Positions 6,549 through 14,089 of a stretch of DNA of 33,334 nt are shown here, piece after piece. Position numbers and translations under genes: made by a program. The notes under the pieces were generated by a model. It saw nothing but the letters and a program-made list of their open reading frames with translations, made no database searches and was not told where the DNA came from. How positions within the stretch are numbered: position 1 is the stretch's first letter; every line of letters begins with the position of its first letter. This DNA comes from a virus: the IMG/VR virus record IMGVR_UViG_3300020222_000103, positions 1-33,334 of that record, one strand, 5' to 3'.

Positions 6549-7200
6549 AGAAACTTTGCTATCACTGATTATGAAATACTTCGAGAAGGGGGACGCTATT
6601 AGCATTGCTGCGATTATTCCGTTGTTGCTCACTATTTTATTTTTACTTCGAGAAAACAGAATTAAACAGCGATATAATCGCGGGGCGTGTCTTGGAAATC
6701 CCGATAAATGTATTGCGAAGATTATTAAAAAATGTATGATTGAATATGATGTTCAAGAGCGCCCGATTAAGTATGCAGCAACCGACGGTTACATGCACGA
6801 TTTACAACATGCGATTGACAACGGTTCTGTTATTCTTTCGGAAGACATGCTTAATTATACGGCCATGAAACATAAAAAAATAATCGACGCTTCGTTTTTG
6901 GTTGGCAAGATGAATATCCATGATTTAGTTGTTGCCGATGATTTTCCTCCGACATACATCGAGGTTAATAACGTTGATGTATTGAACCCGGCGTTTGAAA
7001 GTCTCAGTAATAAGTGTTTCGAAAGTTATTATAATACCGTTTGGGATATCTACGCCGAAGCGTATCAGCAAAGTTTTTACAAGCTATCATACTCCAGCCG
7101 TCGTAAAGCATACGAGAAAAACAAGCCTGAAATGAAAAAAATATTTTTATCAATGATGATCGAATTCAACAAAATCATGGGGAAAGAAAAAGATGAATAA
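6541..7200 (+). CDS. Single-pass membrane protein before the endolysin, 219 aa
   Basis: The product has one hydrophobic segment at residues about 19-36 (ISIAAIIPLLLTILFLL), then a positive cluster (RENRIKQRYNRG), so it is probably anchored N-out/C-in with a large cytoplasmic domain of about 180 residues. I recognise no family in that domain. It overlaps the endolysin start by 8 bases, so a holin, pinholin or lysis-regulating role is a reasonable guess, but holins are usually shorter and this is not shown by sequence. The ATG at 6541 was chosen because it overlaps the portal stop and starts directly before the hydrophobic segment; a longer frame from 6475 would overlap the portal gene more. 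Confidence 0.65.
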   Translation: MIEETLLSLIMKYFEKGDAISIAAIIPLLLTILFLLRENRIKQRYNRGACLGNPDKCIAKIIKKCMIEYDVQERPIKYAATDGYMHDLQHAIDNGSVILSEDMLNYTAMKHKKIIDASFLVGKMNIHDLVVADDFPPTYIEVNNVDVLNPAFESLSNKCFESYYNTVWDIYAEAYQQSFYKLSYSSRRKAYEKNKPEMKKIFLSMMIEFNKIMGKEKDE

Positions 7201-7597
7201 GTATTCTGAAACTTCGAAAGAGCGTTTGTCAACATGCTGCCCGGAACTACAAATTGTTTTCAACGAAGCGATAAAAATATTCGATATCACAATTGCGGAA
7301 GGTCACCGGGACAAAGAGCGACAGAATAAATTATTTGCGCAGGGGTTATCGAAGTTGGAATTTCCAAACGGAAAGCACAACAAAATTCCTTCCGATGCGG
7401 TCGATGCGTACCCGTATGTCAAAAACAAGGGCGTTTCGTATTGCGCGAATGAGTGTTCATACCTTGCCGGAATCATTATCGCGATCGGCGCGAGCAAAGG
7501 CTATAAAATCCGCTGGGGTGGTCGCTGGGGTTCCGAAGATGAAATTTCAACGACAAAGTTTAAGGATATGGGACATTTTGAGATTGTGAGGGATTGA
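7193..7597 (+). CDS. Endolysin, M15-type zinc peptidase (L-Ala-D-Glu/D-Ala class)
   Basis: The 134-aa protein is a single-domain peptidoglycan endopeptidase of the CwlK/VanY (M15) type. Visible motifs are EGHRDKERQNKLFAQGLS at 36-53, KHNKIPSDAVDAYP at 61-74 with zinc ligands H62 and D71, and KDMGHFEI at 124-131 with the third ligand H128. It cleaves stem peptides of the cell wall at lysis. There is no signal peptide, so export needs a holin, and the membrane protein encoded just upstream is the obvious candidate. Placement of lysis genes between portal and head genes is unlike Mu, where lysis genes precede the terminase. Confidence 0.9.
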   Translation: MNKYSETSKERLSTCCPELQIVFNEAIKIFDITIAEGHRDKERQNKLFAQGLSKLEFPNGKHNKIPSDAVDAYPYVKNKGVSYCANECSYLAGIIIAIGASKGYKIRWGGRWGSEDEISTTKFKDMGHFEIVRD

Positions 7598-7600
7598 AAA

Positions 7601-7738
7601 ATGGAAGTAAACAATATATGCCTTGGGTGTGAGTTTTTTGGATCATGTGAAGGATGTGTTGTACATAATAAAAAAAATGATAATGATAAAGAACTTCGTA
7701 TCGAAAAAATCGACCCATTATTGAACGCGATCGGGTAA
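7601..7738 (+). CDS. Mini zinc-finger-like protein, 45 aa
   Basis: A 46-codon frame starts with ATG three bases after the endolysin stop and ends six bases before the gpG-like gene. It has two C-x2-C pairs (C7/C10 and C16/C19), enough to bind one zinc, followed by a charged tail. The upstream sequence GAGGGATTGAAAA supplies a weak ribosome site. No similar virion part is known to me at this position; it may be an accessory cargo gene. Confidence 0.55.
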   Translation: MEVNNICLGCEFFGSCEGCVVHNKKNDNDKELRIEKIDPLLNAIG

Positions 7739-7743
7739 ATGTA

Positions 7744-8166
7744 ATGCGAATCACAATTAACAACACCGAAGCGACGCGAAAGTTGAAAACCTTAATTCTC
7801 CGGGCTCAATCTATGCCTTGGAGACAGGCCGGAGAAATCGTAAAACAATCGATTCAAAAAAGCTTTGAAACAGGCGGTGCTTATAAAAGAGCCGGCTCGG
7901 TTATGGGTGGCCCTAATAAATGGCGGCCGCGTAAAAAAACAGCTTCTTGGAAAATTCTTCGTAAATCCGGAGCGCTGCAAAAGTCGATTTATGTTTACCC
8001 GGTGTCCGATCGAGTCTATGTTGGATCCCGGGGATTAGCCTATAACCGGGCTCACAACTTAGGTTATCCACAAGGTAATCTTCCGGCGCGTCCGTTTTTA
8101 GTGGTTCAAAATAGCGATATAGTCGCAATAAAGCGACTTTTTCGAAAACATTTGTTAGTAAAATAA
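7744..8166 (+). CDS. Phage virion morphogenesis / tail completion protein (Mu gpG-like)
   Basis: The 140-aa product has the signature of the Mu gpG/virion morphogenesis family: a helical N-terminus ending in QKSFETGG, then WRPRKKTASWKILRKSGALQ, a strand SIYVYPVSDRVYVGS, RAHNLGY and the conserved LPARPFL near the C-terminus. Members act at head completion or at the head-tail interface. It lies directly upstream of the head protease gene, as gpG does in Mu. The Mu gpF-type minor head gene that normally precedes it is absent here. Confidence 0.85.
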   Translation: MRITINNTEATRKLKTLILRAQSMPWRQAGEIVKQSIQKSFETGGAYKRAGSVMGGPNKWRPRKKTASWKILRKSGALQKSIYVYPVSDRVYVGSRGLAYNRAHNLGYPQGNLPARPFLVVQNSDIVAIKRLFRKHLLVK

Positions 8167-8174
8167 AAAAAATG

Positions 8175-8202
8175 TTGATATGTTGTGAATAATTATTATA
8201 TT
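8175..8202 (+). promoter_or_regulatory. Sigma70-type promoter for the capsid genes
   Basis: TTGATA at 8175-8180 and TATATT at 8197-8202 are separated by 16 bases in the only sizeable gap (58 bases) inside the head cluster, directly before the AAGGAG ribosome site of the protease gene. It would provide extra transcription of protease/scaffold, decoration and major capsid genes, ending at the terminator at 10823-10855. Confidence 0.6.
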
Positions 8203-8224
8203 ACTTGGTAAGGAGTGCTATTTT

Positions 8225-9412
8225 ATGAGTGAAAAAACATGCTGGAAAGCCCTAATAAATAAAACAACCGATACACTAGACATACTTTTGCATGATGAGA
8301 TTGGTTTTTTTGGGGACAATTCCAAGGATTTCACGAATTTACTTAAGGAAAACAAAGACCGCGTTCTGAATATTGAAATAAATTCTCCCGGCGGTTCTGT
8401 TTTCGACGGTTTCGCGATTTATGACGCGCTCAAAAATCACCCGGCCCCCGTAAATATCCGCGTTACCGGTGTCGCAGCTTCGATTGCTTCGGTTATCGCA
8501 ATGGCCGGGGAAGAGAAGCCGATCATGCCAGAAAATAGTATGATGATGATTCACCCGCCGTTTTTGTCTGCAGGTGGAAATTCTACTCAGTTACGGGAAC
8601 GCGCCGAAGTTCTCGACAAAATGCAAGATCAAATAATTACCGCATACCTCCGGCACTCGACCGCAACCCGCGAAGAACTTGAAGCCATGGTTAATAAAAC
8701 AACATGGATGACCGCTGAAGAGGCGGCCGGTTTCGGTCTGGCTTCGTTCGTTCCGGAAAAAGTTTCGATTTCGAATATGTACGACTTCACCATGTACAAT
8801 TATGCTGAAATTCCCGCGCACGTTGCAGAAAAGTACAAGCAGCCGGAAATTGAACCTGAAAAAACAATTCTCGATAAAGTTGTTGATTTGCTTAAAAACA
8901 CCACTAAAAAGGAGCCGTCCGGCATGAGCAAAGAATTTGAAAACAAAATTGCAGAGCTCGAAACTGCAAATCAGGCGTCGGAGGCTAAAATTACAGCCCT
9001 CGCTTCTGAGAATGACGCTTTGAAGGTTGAGAATTCAACTCTTAAAGCATCAATCGAGGCGGCCAACGCCGCAAAAGTTACCGGGGAAATCAAGGAGTTT
9101 CTTGATGGACTGGTAAAAGAAGGCAAGCTTTTGCCGGTTAATCTTGCAACCCAGAGCAAGAAACTTGAAGTTCTCGCGAAAGCAGACGCGGAACTTTTCA
9201 ATGCTGAGAAAGCGATTCTTTCTGCAGGCGCGGTTCTTGTTGATGTAAGCGGGGAACACTTCGCGGACAACAATAGCGCACCGGCTCCGGTTTCGGCTTC
9301 AAAACTTGAATCCGCTGTCGAGGCTAAAATCGCAGCAAATCCCGGTATGACATACAGAGCGGCTCTTGAAGCTGTTCTTTTCGAAAATCCTGAACTTTCA
9401 GAGGAGGTCTAA
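8225..9412 (+). CDS. ClpP-like head maturation protease fused to scaffold domain
   Basis: Residues 1-195 form an S14 (ClpP-like) protease: INSPGGSVFDGFAIYDAL at 52-69, catalytic Ser86 in GVAASIASVIAMAG, catalytic His110 in MMMIHPP, and the family ending WMTAEEAAGFGLAS. The third catalytic residue (Asp of ClpP) is not clear by alignment by eye. Residues 234-395 are Ala/Glu/Lys-rich with a coiled coil (ELETANQASEAKITALASEN region), typical of a scaffold. The protease trims scaffold and itself during prohead maturation. A ribosome site at 8909-8914 gives a separate scaffold product from the ATG at 8924. The gene starts after AAGGAGTG and the promoter at 8175-8202. Confidence 0.9.
   Translation: MSEKTCWKALINKTTDTLDILLHDEIGFFGDNSKDFTNLLKENKDRVLNIEINSPGGSVFDGFAIYDALKNHPAPVNIRVTGVAASIASVIAMAGEEKPIMPENSMMMIHPPFLSAGGNSTQLRERAEVLDKMQDQIITAYLRHSTATREELEAMVNKTTWMTAEEAAGFGLASFVPEKVSISNMYDFTMYNYAEIPAHVAEKYKQPEIEPEKTILDKVVDLLKNTTKKEPSGMSKEFENKIAELETANQASEAKITALASENDALKVENSTLKASIEAANAAKVTGEIKEFLDGLVKEGKLLPVNLATQSKKLEVLAKADAELFNAEKAILSAGAVLVDVSGEHFADNNSAPAPVSASKLESAVEAKIAANPGMTYRAALEAVLFENPELSEEV
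8924..9412 (+). CDS. Nested scaffold protein from internal start, 162 aa
   Basis: An in-frame ATG (residue 234 of the protease gene) follows AAGGAG by 9 bases, and the protein character changes right there from globular protease and linker to coiled coil. Independent translation would give a 162-aa scaffold lacking the protease, as for lambda Nu3 within C and for the Mu I/Z arrangement. The excess free scaffold would drive capsid assembly and then be digested by the protease. The C-terminal part (about 70 residues) has helices that would bind the capsid protein. Confidence 0.65.
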   Translation: MSKEFENKIAELETANQASEAKITALASENDALKVENSTLKASIEAANAAKVTGEIKEFLDGLVKEGKLLPVNLATQSKKLEVLAKADAELFNAEKAILSAGAVLVDVSGEHFADNNSAPAPVSASKLESAVEAKIAANPGMTYRAALEAVLFENPELSEEV

Positions 9413-9413
9413 A

Positions 9414-9791
9414 ATGGCTAGTCATTCAGACAGCGATTATATTTCTAAAATTGCGGGCGAGGATCTTTCTTCGTCTCAGTATCGTTTTGTTGAACTTGTT
9501 TCCAAAACGAATGTTGAACTTGCGGATGCAATTACCGACAAGGTTTACGGCGTTCTTCAAAATGCACCAACTGCGGGCATGGAGGCCGTTATCAAGGTTC
9601 GCGGAGAGACAAAAATTGTCACCGCTGCAGGCCTTGCGGTTAATACCATTGTCGGTCCTGCTACAAGTGGAAAAGCCCAAACCGCCGTTGCGACCCAGTT
9701 TCCTTGCGGCCGTGTTGTTGAACCGACCGGTGCTGATGGCGACGTTGGCGTTATCGAACTTTTTTCAAGTGGCATCGCCATTTCAGCATAA
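9414..9791 (+). CDS. Head decoration / cement protein (DUF2190-like)
   Basis: The 125-aa product sits between the scaffold and major capsid genes, the usual place for a decoration protein. The sequence is rich in Gly, Ala, Thr and Val with short strands (GMEAVIKVRGETKIVTAAG, then ADGDVGVIELFSSG), typical of the small beta-barrel DUF2190-type cement proteins that bind capsomers and stabilise the expanded head. The ATG at 9414 follows GAGGAGGTC by a few bases, which decides this start over an overlapping upstream ATG in the same frame at 9366. Confidence 0.7.
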   Translation: MASHSDSDYISKIAGEDLSSSQYRFVELVSKTNVELADAITDKVYGVLQNAPTAGMEAVIKVRGETKIVTAAGLAVNTIVGPATSGKAQTAVATQFPCGRVVEPTGADGDVGVIELFSSGIAISA

Positions 9792-9804
9792 GGAGTAAAA
9801 TAAA

Positions 9805-10797
9805 ATGGTTAAAAATTCACAGAAAATCGTCGTTCGTGGCATTCTTCAAAATGTTTCACAGGCATATCGTAACCCGGAATTCGTCGGCGATCGACTTTTC
9901 CCTATTATCAGCGGTCTTTCAAGAAAAACTCAGGTTCCGAAGTATCATAAAGGCCCTTGGTTCACCGATGAGGCCGAAGTTCGCGCACCAGGCACCGCTG
10001 CTCGTATTTCCGAATTCTCTGTTGATCTGCAGAACCTTGACCCGGTAAATTATGCCACCGCGACAAAGGTAACAGACGAAGAGAGAGAAGATGCAGCGCA
10101 GGCCGGAAACCTTCCAGTTTCTCCTGATTCCGACGCTATGGAATTCATGGCGAACAAGCTTGATCTGAAAAGAGAAGTTCGAATTGCTGCGCTTTTGCAC
10201 GCTACTAACTGGAGCGCCGTCGGTGCCGGTGGCGAAGACGCCGAAGGTCACTGGGGTGACGCAACCGCTGCAAACGATACTTTCCTTGCTGATATCAAGA
10301 AAGCCCGCGACACTATCCGTAAAAACACTGGTATGATAGCAAACACACTGTTCATGGATTATGTTTGTTATTCCCAGCTTTGTGTTGCACCAGCTTTGAT
10401 CAGCCTTCTCTATCCGCAGTCGGTAAGCGCAAATGCACCGCTTCTCAATGAGCAGTCACTTGCGACACTTGCGAAGGTTAAGGAAGTAATCGTTGGAAGC
10501 GCTGTAAAAAGCACTGACGAAGAAACCGTTGCTGGTACCGAGTTCACTGCTGTTGATCTTTGGGACACTACCGGAAAAGGTATCGCTTTCCTTTACTACA
10601 AACCTGCGAAACCCGGCCTGAAAGTTCCTTCTCCCGGTTATCAGTATCGCCTTGCTCGTGATGGTGGTTTCCGTCTCATTACCACATGGTACGAGAACGA
10701 TATTCACAGCACGATGTACGACGCGGAAGAATCGGTTGACATTTCTGCAGTTGGTCTCGATCTTGGATATATGTTCAAGGATACCGCGACTACCTAA
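9805..10797 (+). CDS. Major capsid protein
   Basis: The 330-aa product follows protease/scaffold and decoration genes and is followed by a strong terminator, the expected arrangement for the highly expressed shell protein. Features fit an HK97-fold capsid protein: an N-terminal arm with NPEFVGDRLFP, a segment PKYHKGPWFTDEAEVRAPG, a spine-helix-like stretch (NKLDLKREVRIAALLHATN), and C-terminal strands RDGGFRLITTWYENDIH. I cannot see a clear protease-cleavage site. It probably forms the icosahedral shell. Strong ribosome site AAGGAG is 11 bases before the ATG. Confidence 0.85.
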   Translation: MVKNSQKIVVRGILQNVSQAYRNPEFVGDRLFPIISGLSRKTQVPKYHKGPWFTDEAEVRAPGTAARISEFSVDLQNLDPVNYATATKVTDEEREDAAQAGNLPVSPDSDAMEFMANKLDLKREVRIAALLHATNWSAVGAGGEDAEGHWGDATAANDTFLADIKKARDTIRKNTGMIANTLFMDYVCYSQLCVAPALISLLYPQSVSANAPLLNEQSLATLAKVKEVIVGSAVKSTDEETVAGTEFTAVDLWDTTGKGIAFLYYKPAKPGLKVPSPGYQYRLARDGGFRLITTWYENDIHSTMYDAEESVDISAVGLDLGYMFKDTATT

Positions 10798-10822
10798 TTT
10801 TGACGGTTGTTTGTTTGTTGAC

Positions 10823-10855
10823 ATGGCGCGGACGGTAAAACGCCGCGCCATTTTT
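10823..10855 (+). terminator. Rho-independent terminator after the major capsid gene
   Basis: ATGGCGCGG (10823-10831) and CCGCGCCAT (10843-10851) form a perfect 9-bp GC-rich stem around an 11-base loop, followed by a T-run (10851-10855). It would lower transcription into the connector and tail genes relative to capsid genes. Confidence 0.85.
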
Positions 10856-10876
10856 ATAAAAGGGGTTGGTGATTAA

Positions 10877-11536
10877 ATGCCATTAGTTACTATTCAAAGC
10901 GCAGGAAATTCAACAGTTTCACCGGCCGGAATAATCACCGTCGATGTAGGTGATAGTATTTCGATATTAAACATACCAACGCCAGGTTTTAAGCATTCTA
11001 CATGGTCCGCAACCGGCGGGCTAATAATTGCAGATTCTTCTTTAGCAGCAACTCGCGTTGTCAGTGTTTCCGGCGATGGAACCATTACGGCTTCGGTCGT
11101 TGCTCTTGATTTGTATAGCACTATTTCAGATCTTAAAAAATACATGGAACCTGAAATAATTCGACAGCTTACCGATGATAATAACACCGGGGAAATCGAT
11201 ACAAAGATCGTTTATGACTGCATTTCACAGGCAGATAATTTGATCGATTCATTTTTGCGTGGTAGATACCCGGCCGATATGGAAGTTTCCGATGTTCCAG
11301 GGCTAATTTCTGATATTTCGACAAAACTCGCTGCTTATAATTTATATCGCCGGAAAATGCAGCTCACATTGCCGGAAACGATTTCGAAGGATTACAAGTT
11401 CTGTGTCGATATGCTGCGTGATATCCAGAGTGGCAAGGTTTCACCGTTCCCGATCGAAAGCGAACCAAGTATAATTTTGACCAATAAAACGGCAGAAGAT
11501 AAACAATATTCGCCGTCGTTATGGAGAACATACTGA
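10877..11536 (+). CDS. Mu gp36-like head-tail connector (DUF1320) with Ig-like N-terminal domain
   Basis: Residues about 78-200 match DUF1320: LYSTISDLKKYMEPEIIRQL, TDDNNTGEIDTKIVYDCIS, QADNLIDSFLRGRYP, then a helix with AAYNLYRRKM and a final KVSPFP segment. This family lies at the neck between capsid and tail. Residues 1-75 (SPAGIITVDVGDSISILNI and following beta strands) are an extra beta-sandwich-like module similar to phage Ig/BIG-type domains, not part of normal gp36, so the 219-aa protein is longer than the usual roughly 140-150 aa. The Ig-like part may project from the neck and bind cell-surface or mucus sugars; this is inference. Confidence 0.85.
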   Translation: MPLVTIQSAGNSTVSPAGIITVDVGDSISILNIPTPGFKHSTWSATGGLIIADSSLAATRVVSVSGDGTITASVVALDLYSTISDLKKYMEPEIIRQLTDDNNTGEIDTKIVYDCISQADNLIDSFLRGRYPADMEVSDVPGLISDISTKLAAYNLYRRKMQLTLPETISKDYKFCVDMLRDIQSGKVSPFPIESEPSIILTNKTAEDKQYSPSLWRTY

Positions 11537-11537
11537 A

Positions 11538-12173
11538 ATGTTAGATAAAATTTCAGAGAAAATACTTGAACATCTAAATAAAAACGGTTTAGATGTTCAG
11601 GATATTGATTTCAATCAATTAGTTGACCGTCAAACTGGTTCTATCATGCGTCCGAAAGTCAATATTTCTATCGACTCCGGCGTTCATAAAAAAGTTACAA
11701 TGACAACCTATAAACAAATACCAGTCATTTCGTTGTTTTTGGTTACACAGAATCTTGGCGGAGAGAAAAAATCACGTTTTGCAGCCTATAAATTACTCGA
11801 CGCGATTGTTAATAACTTGTTGATAACTGATTTAGGGTTGCCACTTCAGGACAAATTAACGCCTTTGAATTTCCAAAATATCACCGACGAAGAGTATGCA
11901 AGGGCTGGTTTTTCGTTGTATCAGATCGATTTTACATGCAGTTTCAACTATACCGCGACTCTGGAAATCGACGCGGATCAAGGCGAACTTTTGAAAATAG
12001 TGAATACCTACTATGTTGATAACTCAGAAACAATGGTTTCTGAAGTAAATACTTCTGACGTAAACGCCGGAGGAGCATTTTCGCAACATATTGAAAATAT
12101 TTCCGGTGGTTTAGCCGGAACAAAAGATTATATTGAAGGTATAACCGGAGGAACCGCAAGAAATGAACCGTAA
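11538..12173 (+). CDS. Mu gp37-like tail/neck protein (DUF1834)
   Basis: The 211-aa product follows gp36-like with one base between and matches DUF1834: an N-terminal helix (LDKISEKILEHLNKNG), strands with VNISIDSG, the central ISLFLVTQNLGGEKKSRF, a helix AAYKLLDAIVNNLL, and LYQIDFTCSFNYTA. The family is thought to act at the tail terminator/neck. Residues about 165-211 are a Gly/Ser/Asn-rich extension beyond the family core, ending with GGTARNEP. It overlaps the next start by 11 bases. Confidence 0.82.
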   Translation: MLDKISEKILEHLNKNGLDVQDIDFNQLVDRQTGSIMRPKVNISIDSGVHKKVTMTTYKQIPVISLFLVTQNLGGEKKSRFAAYKLLDAIVNNLLITDLGLPLQDKLTPLNFQNITDEEYARAGFSLYQIDFTCSFNYTATLEIDADQGELLKIVNTYYVDNSETMVSEVNTSDVNAGGAFSQHIENISGGLAGTKDYIEGITGGTARNEP

Positions 12174-12474
12174 AATTATACCACGACGCGACACAATAGC
12201 AAACTGGACCACTGCAAACCCTGTTTTAGCTGACGGGGAACTTGCCATTATAAAAGACACCGGGCGGATGAAATTCGGGGACGGAATAAATCATTTTAAC
12301 GATTTGGCATATTTTATCCCGGCGGCCCCGTCTTACACCGTTTCAACGGTACCGACGGCAACCGGTAAAACCGGTGCTATGATTTTTGTGTCGAATGAGG
12401 CCGGCGGTGCGGTAATTGCATTTTCTGACGGTACAAACTGGCGTCGTGTAACCGATCGCGCTATTATTTCATAG
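12163..12474 (+). CDS. Small fibre-head-like protein (RDT-x-x-NW motif), 103 aa
   Basis: The N-terminus (PRRDTIANWTTANPVLADGE, then DTGRMKFGDGINHFNDLAYF) is the repeat seen at the base of many tail fibres and in the N-terminal domain of the major tropism determinant, here as a stand-alone chain. The C-terminal half (TGKTGAMIFVSNEAGGAVIAFSDGTNWRR) matches another motif common in fibre proteins. Its location between connector and sheath genes is unusual for a receptor-binding part; it may decorate the neck or collar, forming whiskers together with the Ig-like domain of the gp36-like protein. Function is inference. Confidence 0.65.
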   Translation: MNRKIIPRRDTIANWTTANPVLADGELAIIKDTGRMKFGDGINHFNDLAYFIPAAPSYTVSTVPTATGKTGAMIFVSNEAGGAVIAFSDGTNWRRVTDRAIIS

Positions 12475-12484
12475 GAGGAATATT

Positions 12485-12646
12485 GTGAAAGTAAAGGCTG
12501 GAAAAGGTTTAAGTTTCTGGATTCAATCGCAAAAGGTTGACGAAGAAACTGTTATTTCTGTGCAACCGAACCATGATATCCGTTGTAAACTTGCAGACGG
12601 ATCTCTGATAGAAGTCAAGGAAACTAAAAAGGAGTCTGTAAAATGA
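12485..12646 (+). CDS. DUF2635-like small tail protein (Mu gp38 position), 53 aa
   Basis: A 54-codon frame starts at GTG 12485 with AGGAGG (12474-12479) upstream and ends in TGA overlapping the sheath ATG (ATGA). The product VKVKAGKGLSFWIQ ... KLADGSLIEVKE fits the small DUF2635 proteins that are encoded just before the sheath in Mu-like phages (Mu gp38). The role is unknown, probably in tail assembly. The GTG start is decided by the ribosome site spacing, since no ATG occurs in frame. Confidence 0.7.
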   Translation: MKVKAGKGLSFWIQSQKVDEETVISVQPNHDIRCKLADGSLIEVKETKKESVK

Positions 12647-14076
12647 CAATCGCTTTTCAAAACATTCCGTCATCGATACGGAAACCGGGGCGCTATAGCG
12701 AATATAACGCATCCCTTGCAAGCCGTGGATTACCCGCAAACGCGCAAAAAGTTTGCATTATCGGACAGAAAACAAGTGCCGGAACTGGCGTTTCAAACGT
12801 CCCGGTTCAGGTTTTTTCCTCCGAAGATGCGAAAGTATACGGCGGTGCCGGTTCAAACGTTTATTTAGCCGCGAAAGCCGCATTGAAGGCAAATCCGAAC
12901 CTTCAGTTGTGGATTGTCCCGGTTCCTGACGGTGCGGGCGCTGCAGCGGTTGGCACTATTACAATTGCCGGTACCGCATCAACAACCGGTTCAATTGAAA
13001 TCTGGATAGGAAACGTTCGCGCCGAAGCGACAATTTTCACCGGTGATACTCAAGCAGAAATTGCAACAGCGATTAAACTCGCGATTGAAGCCGTTCACCT
13101 TGAAACACCGGTTATTGCAACGGTAAACGCTGCGGTTGTAACCCTTACCGCTCGGAACCTTGGGACGCTTGGAAACAATATCGCCGTTTCGTACCGTAAT
13201 AACAATGTCGGTACTTCGACGGTTACCATTGTTCAGCCGACAAGCGGTGCAACCGACCCAAGTATTGCAACCGCGCTTACCGCGATTTTCCCGGCCGATT
13301 ACAACAAAATCATGGTTTGTAACAACGACGCGACGAATCTCGCACTTTTGAAAACGCATCTTCAGGATGCAAGCGCACCGACCGAAGGCCGGACCGCAGT
13401 AGGGTTTTTCGGTTATACCGGTGTTCAGGCAACACTTGAAACACTTGCAGGGACAACTTTGAACTATGAACGGTTGACCGTTGCGTATTTAAAGCAGACC
13501 AAAACAACCCAGCGCGGGCACTCGCTTGATTATGAAATCGGCGCTGCTTATTGCGCGGTTTCCGCCGGTGAATCAGACCCGGCAATGCCTTTGAATACTT
13601 TGGCGCTTAAAGGTATTGGTCCGGTTGCTCTTGAAGATCAACTTTCCCGTTCACAGCAGGAATCTTGCTTGCTTAACGGTGTTACGCCTCTTGAAGTCGG
13701 CCCCGGCGATACGGTTCAGATTGTTCGTGCGGTTACTACATACACGACCAACGCAGCCGGATCAAAATCAGAAGCGTATCTTGATCTGACAACGATACTT
13801 TCGATGGATTACGGAAAAATTGCAATCGAAAGCCGTGAAGCGGAACGTTTTGGAAGAACAAAGAAAACCGAAAGAACAAAACTCGCTCTTGGTGATGAGG
13901 TTTTTGATGTTTGTCGCTTGCTGAAAGAGCTTGAAATCTGGAACCCGGTAACCCGTGAAGAAATCATTGTTGAGGATGATTTGCAAAATGTGGGCCGTGT
14001 CAACGTGTCAATCCCGGCGAAAGTTGTCGCAGGAATGCACATAATCGCAAACCGTCTCGATCTTATTCTGAGTTAA
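12643..14076 (+). CDS. Tail sheath protein (Mu gpL-like)
   Basis: The 477-aa product opens with IPSSIRKPGRYSEYNAS, the conserved N-terminus of Mu-type contractile sheath proteins, then KVCIIGQK, an inserted beta-rich domain at about 100-190 (VGTITIAGTAS..., GNVRAEATIFTG) and the C-terminal domain with YLKQTKTTQ, AVTTYTTNAAGSKSEAYLDL and the final strands that interlock sheath subunits. Sheath subunits stack around the tube and contract on infection. It is preceded by AAGGAGTC and followed by the tube gene. Confidence 0.93.
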   Translation: MTIAFQNIPSSIRKPGRYSEYNASLASRGLPANAQKVCIIGQKTSAGTGVSNVPVQVFSSEDAKVYGGAGSNVYLAAKAALKANPNLQLWIVPVPDGAGAAAVGTITIAGTASTTGSIEIWIGNVRAEATIFTGDTQAEIATAIKLAIEAVHLETPVIATVNAAVVTLTARNLGTLGNNIAVSYRNNNVGTSTVTIVQPTSGATDPSIATALTAIFPADYNKIMVCNNDATNLALLKTHLQDASAPTEGRTAVGFFGYTGVQATLETLAGTTLNYERLTVAYLKQTKTTQRGHSLDYEIGAAYCAVSAGESDPAMPLNTLALKGIGPVALEDQLSRSQQESCLLNGVTPLEVGPGDTVQIVRAVTTYTTNAAGSKSEAYLDLTTILSMDYGKIAIESREAERFGRTKKTERTKLALGDEVFDVCRLLKELEIWNPVTREEIIVEDDLQNVGRVNVSIPAKVVAGMHIIANRLDLILS

Positions 14077-14089
14077 GGAGGAATAAAAA

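Noticed and set aside
7293-7589. Plus-strand frame of 98 codons inside the endolysin gene
   Set aside because: Fully overlaps a gene with clear M15 zinc motifs; Arg/Ser-rich, no ribosome site.
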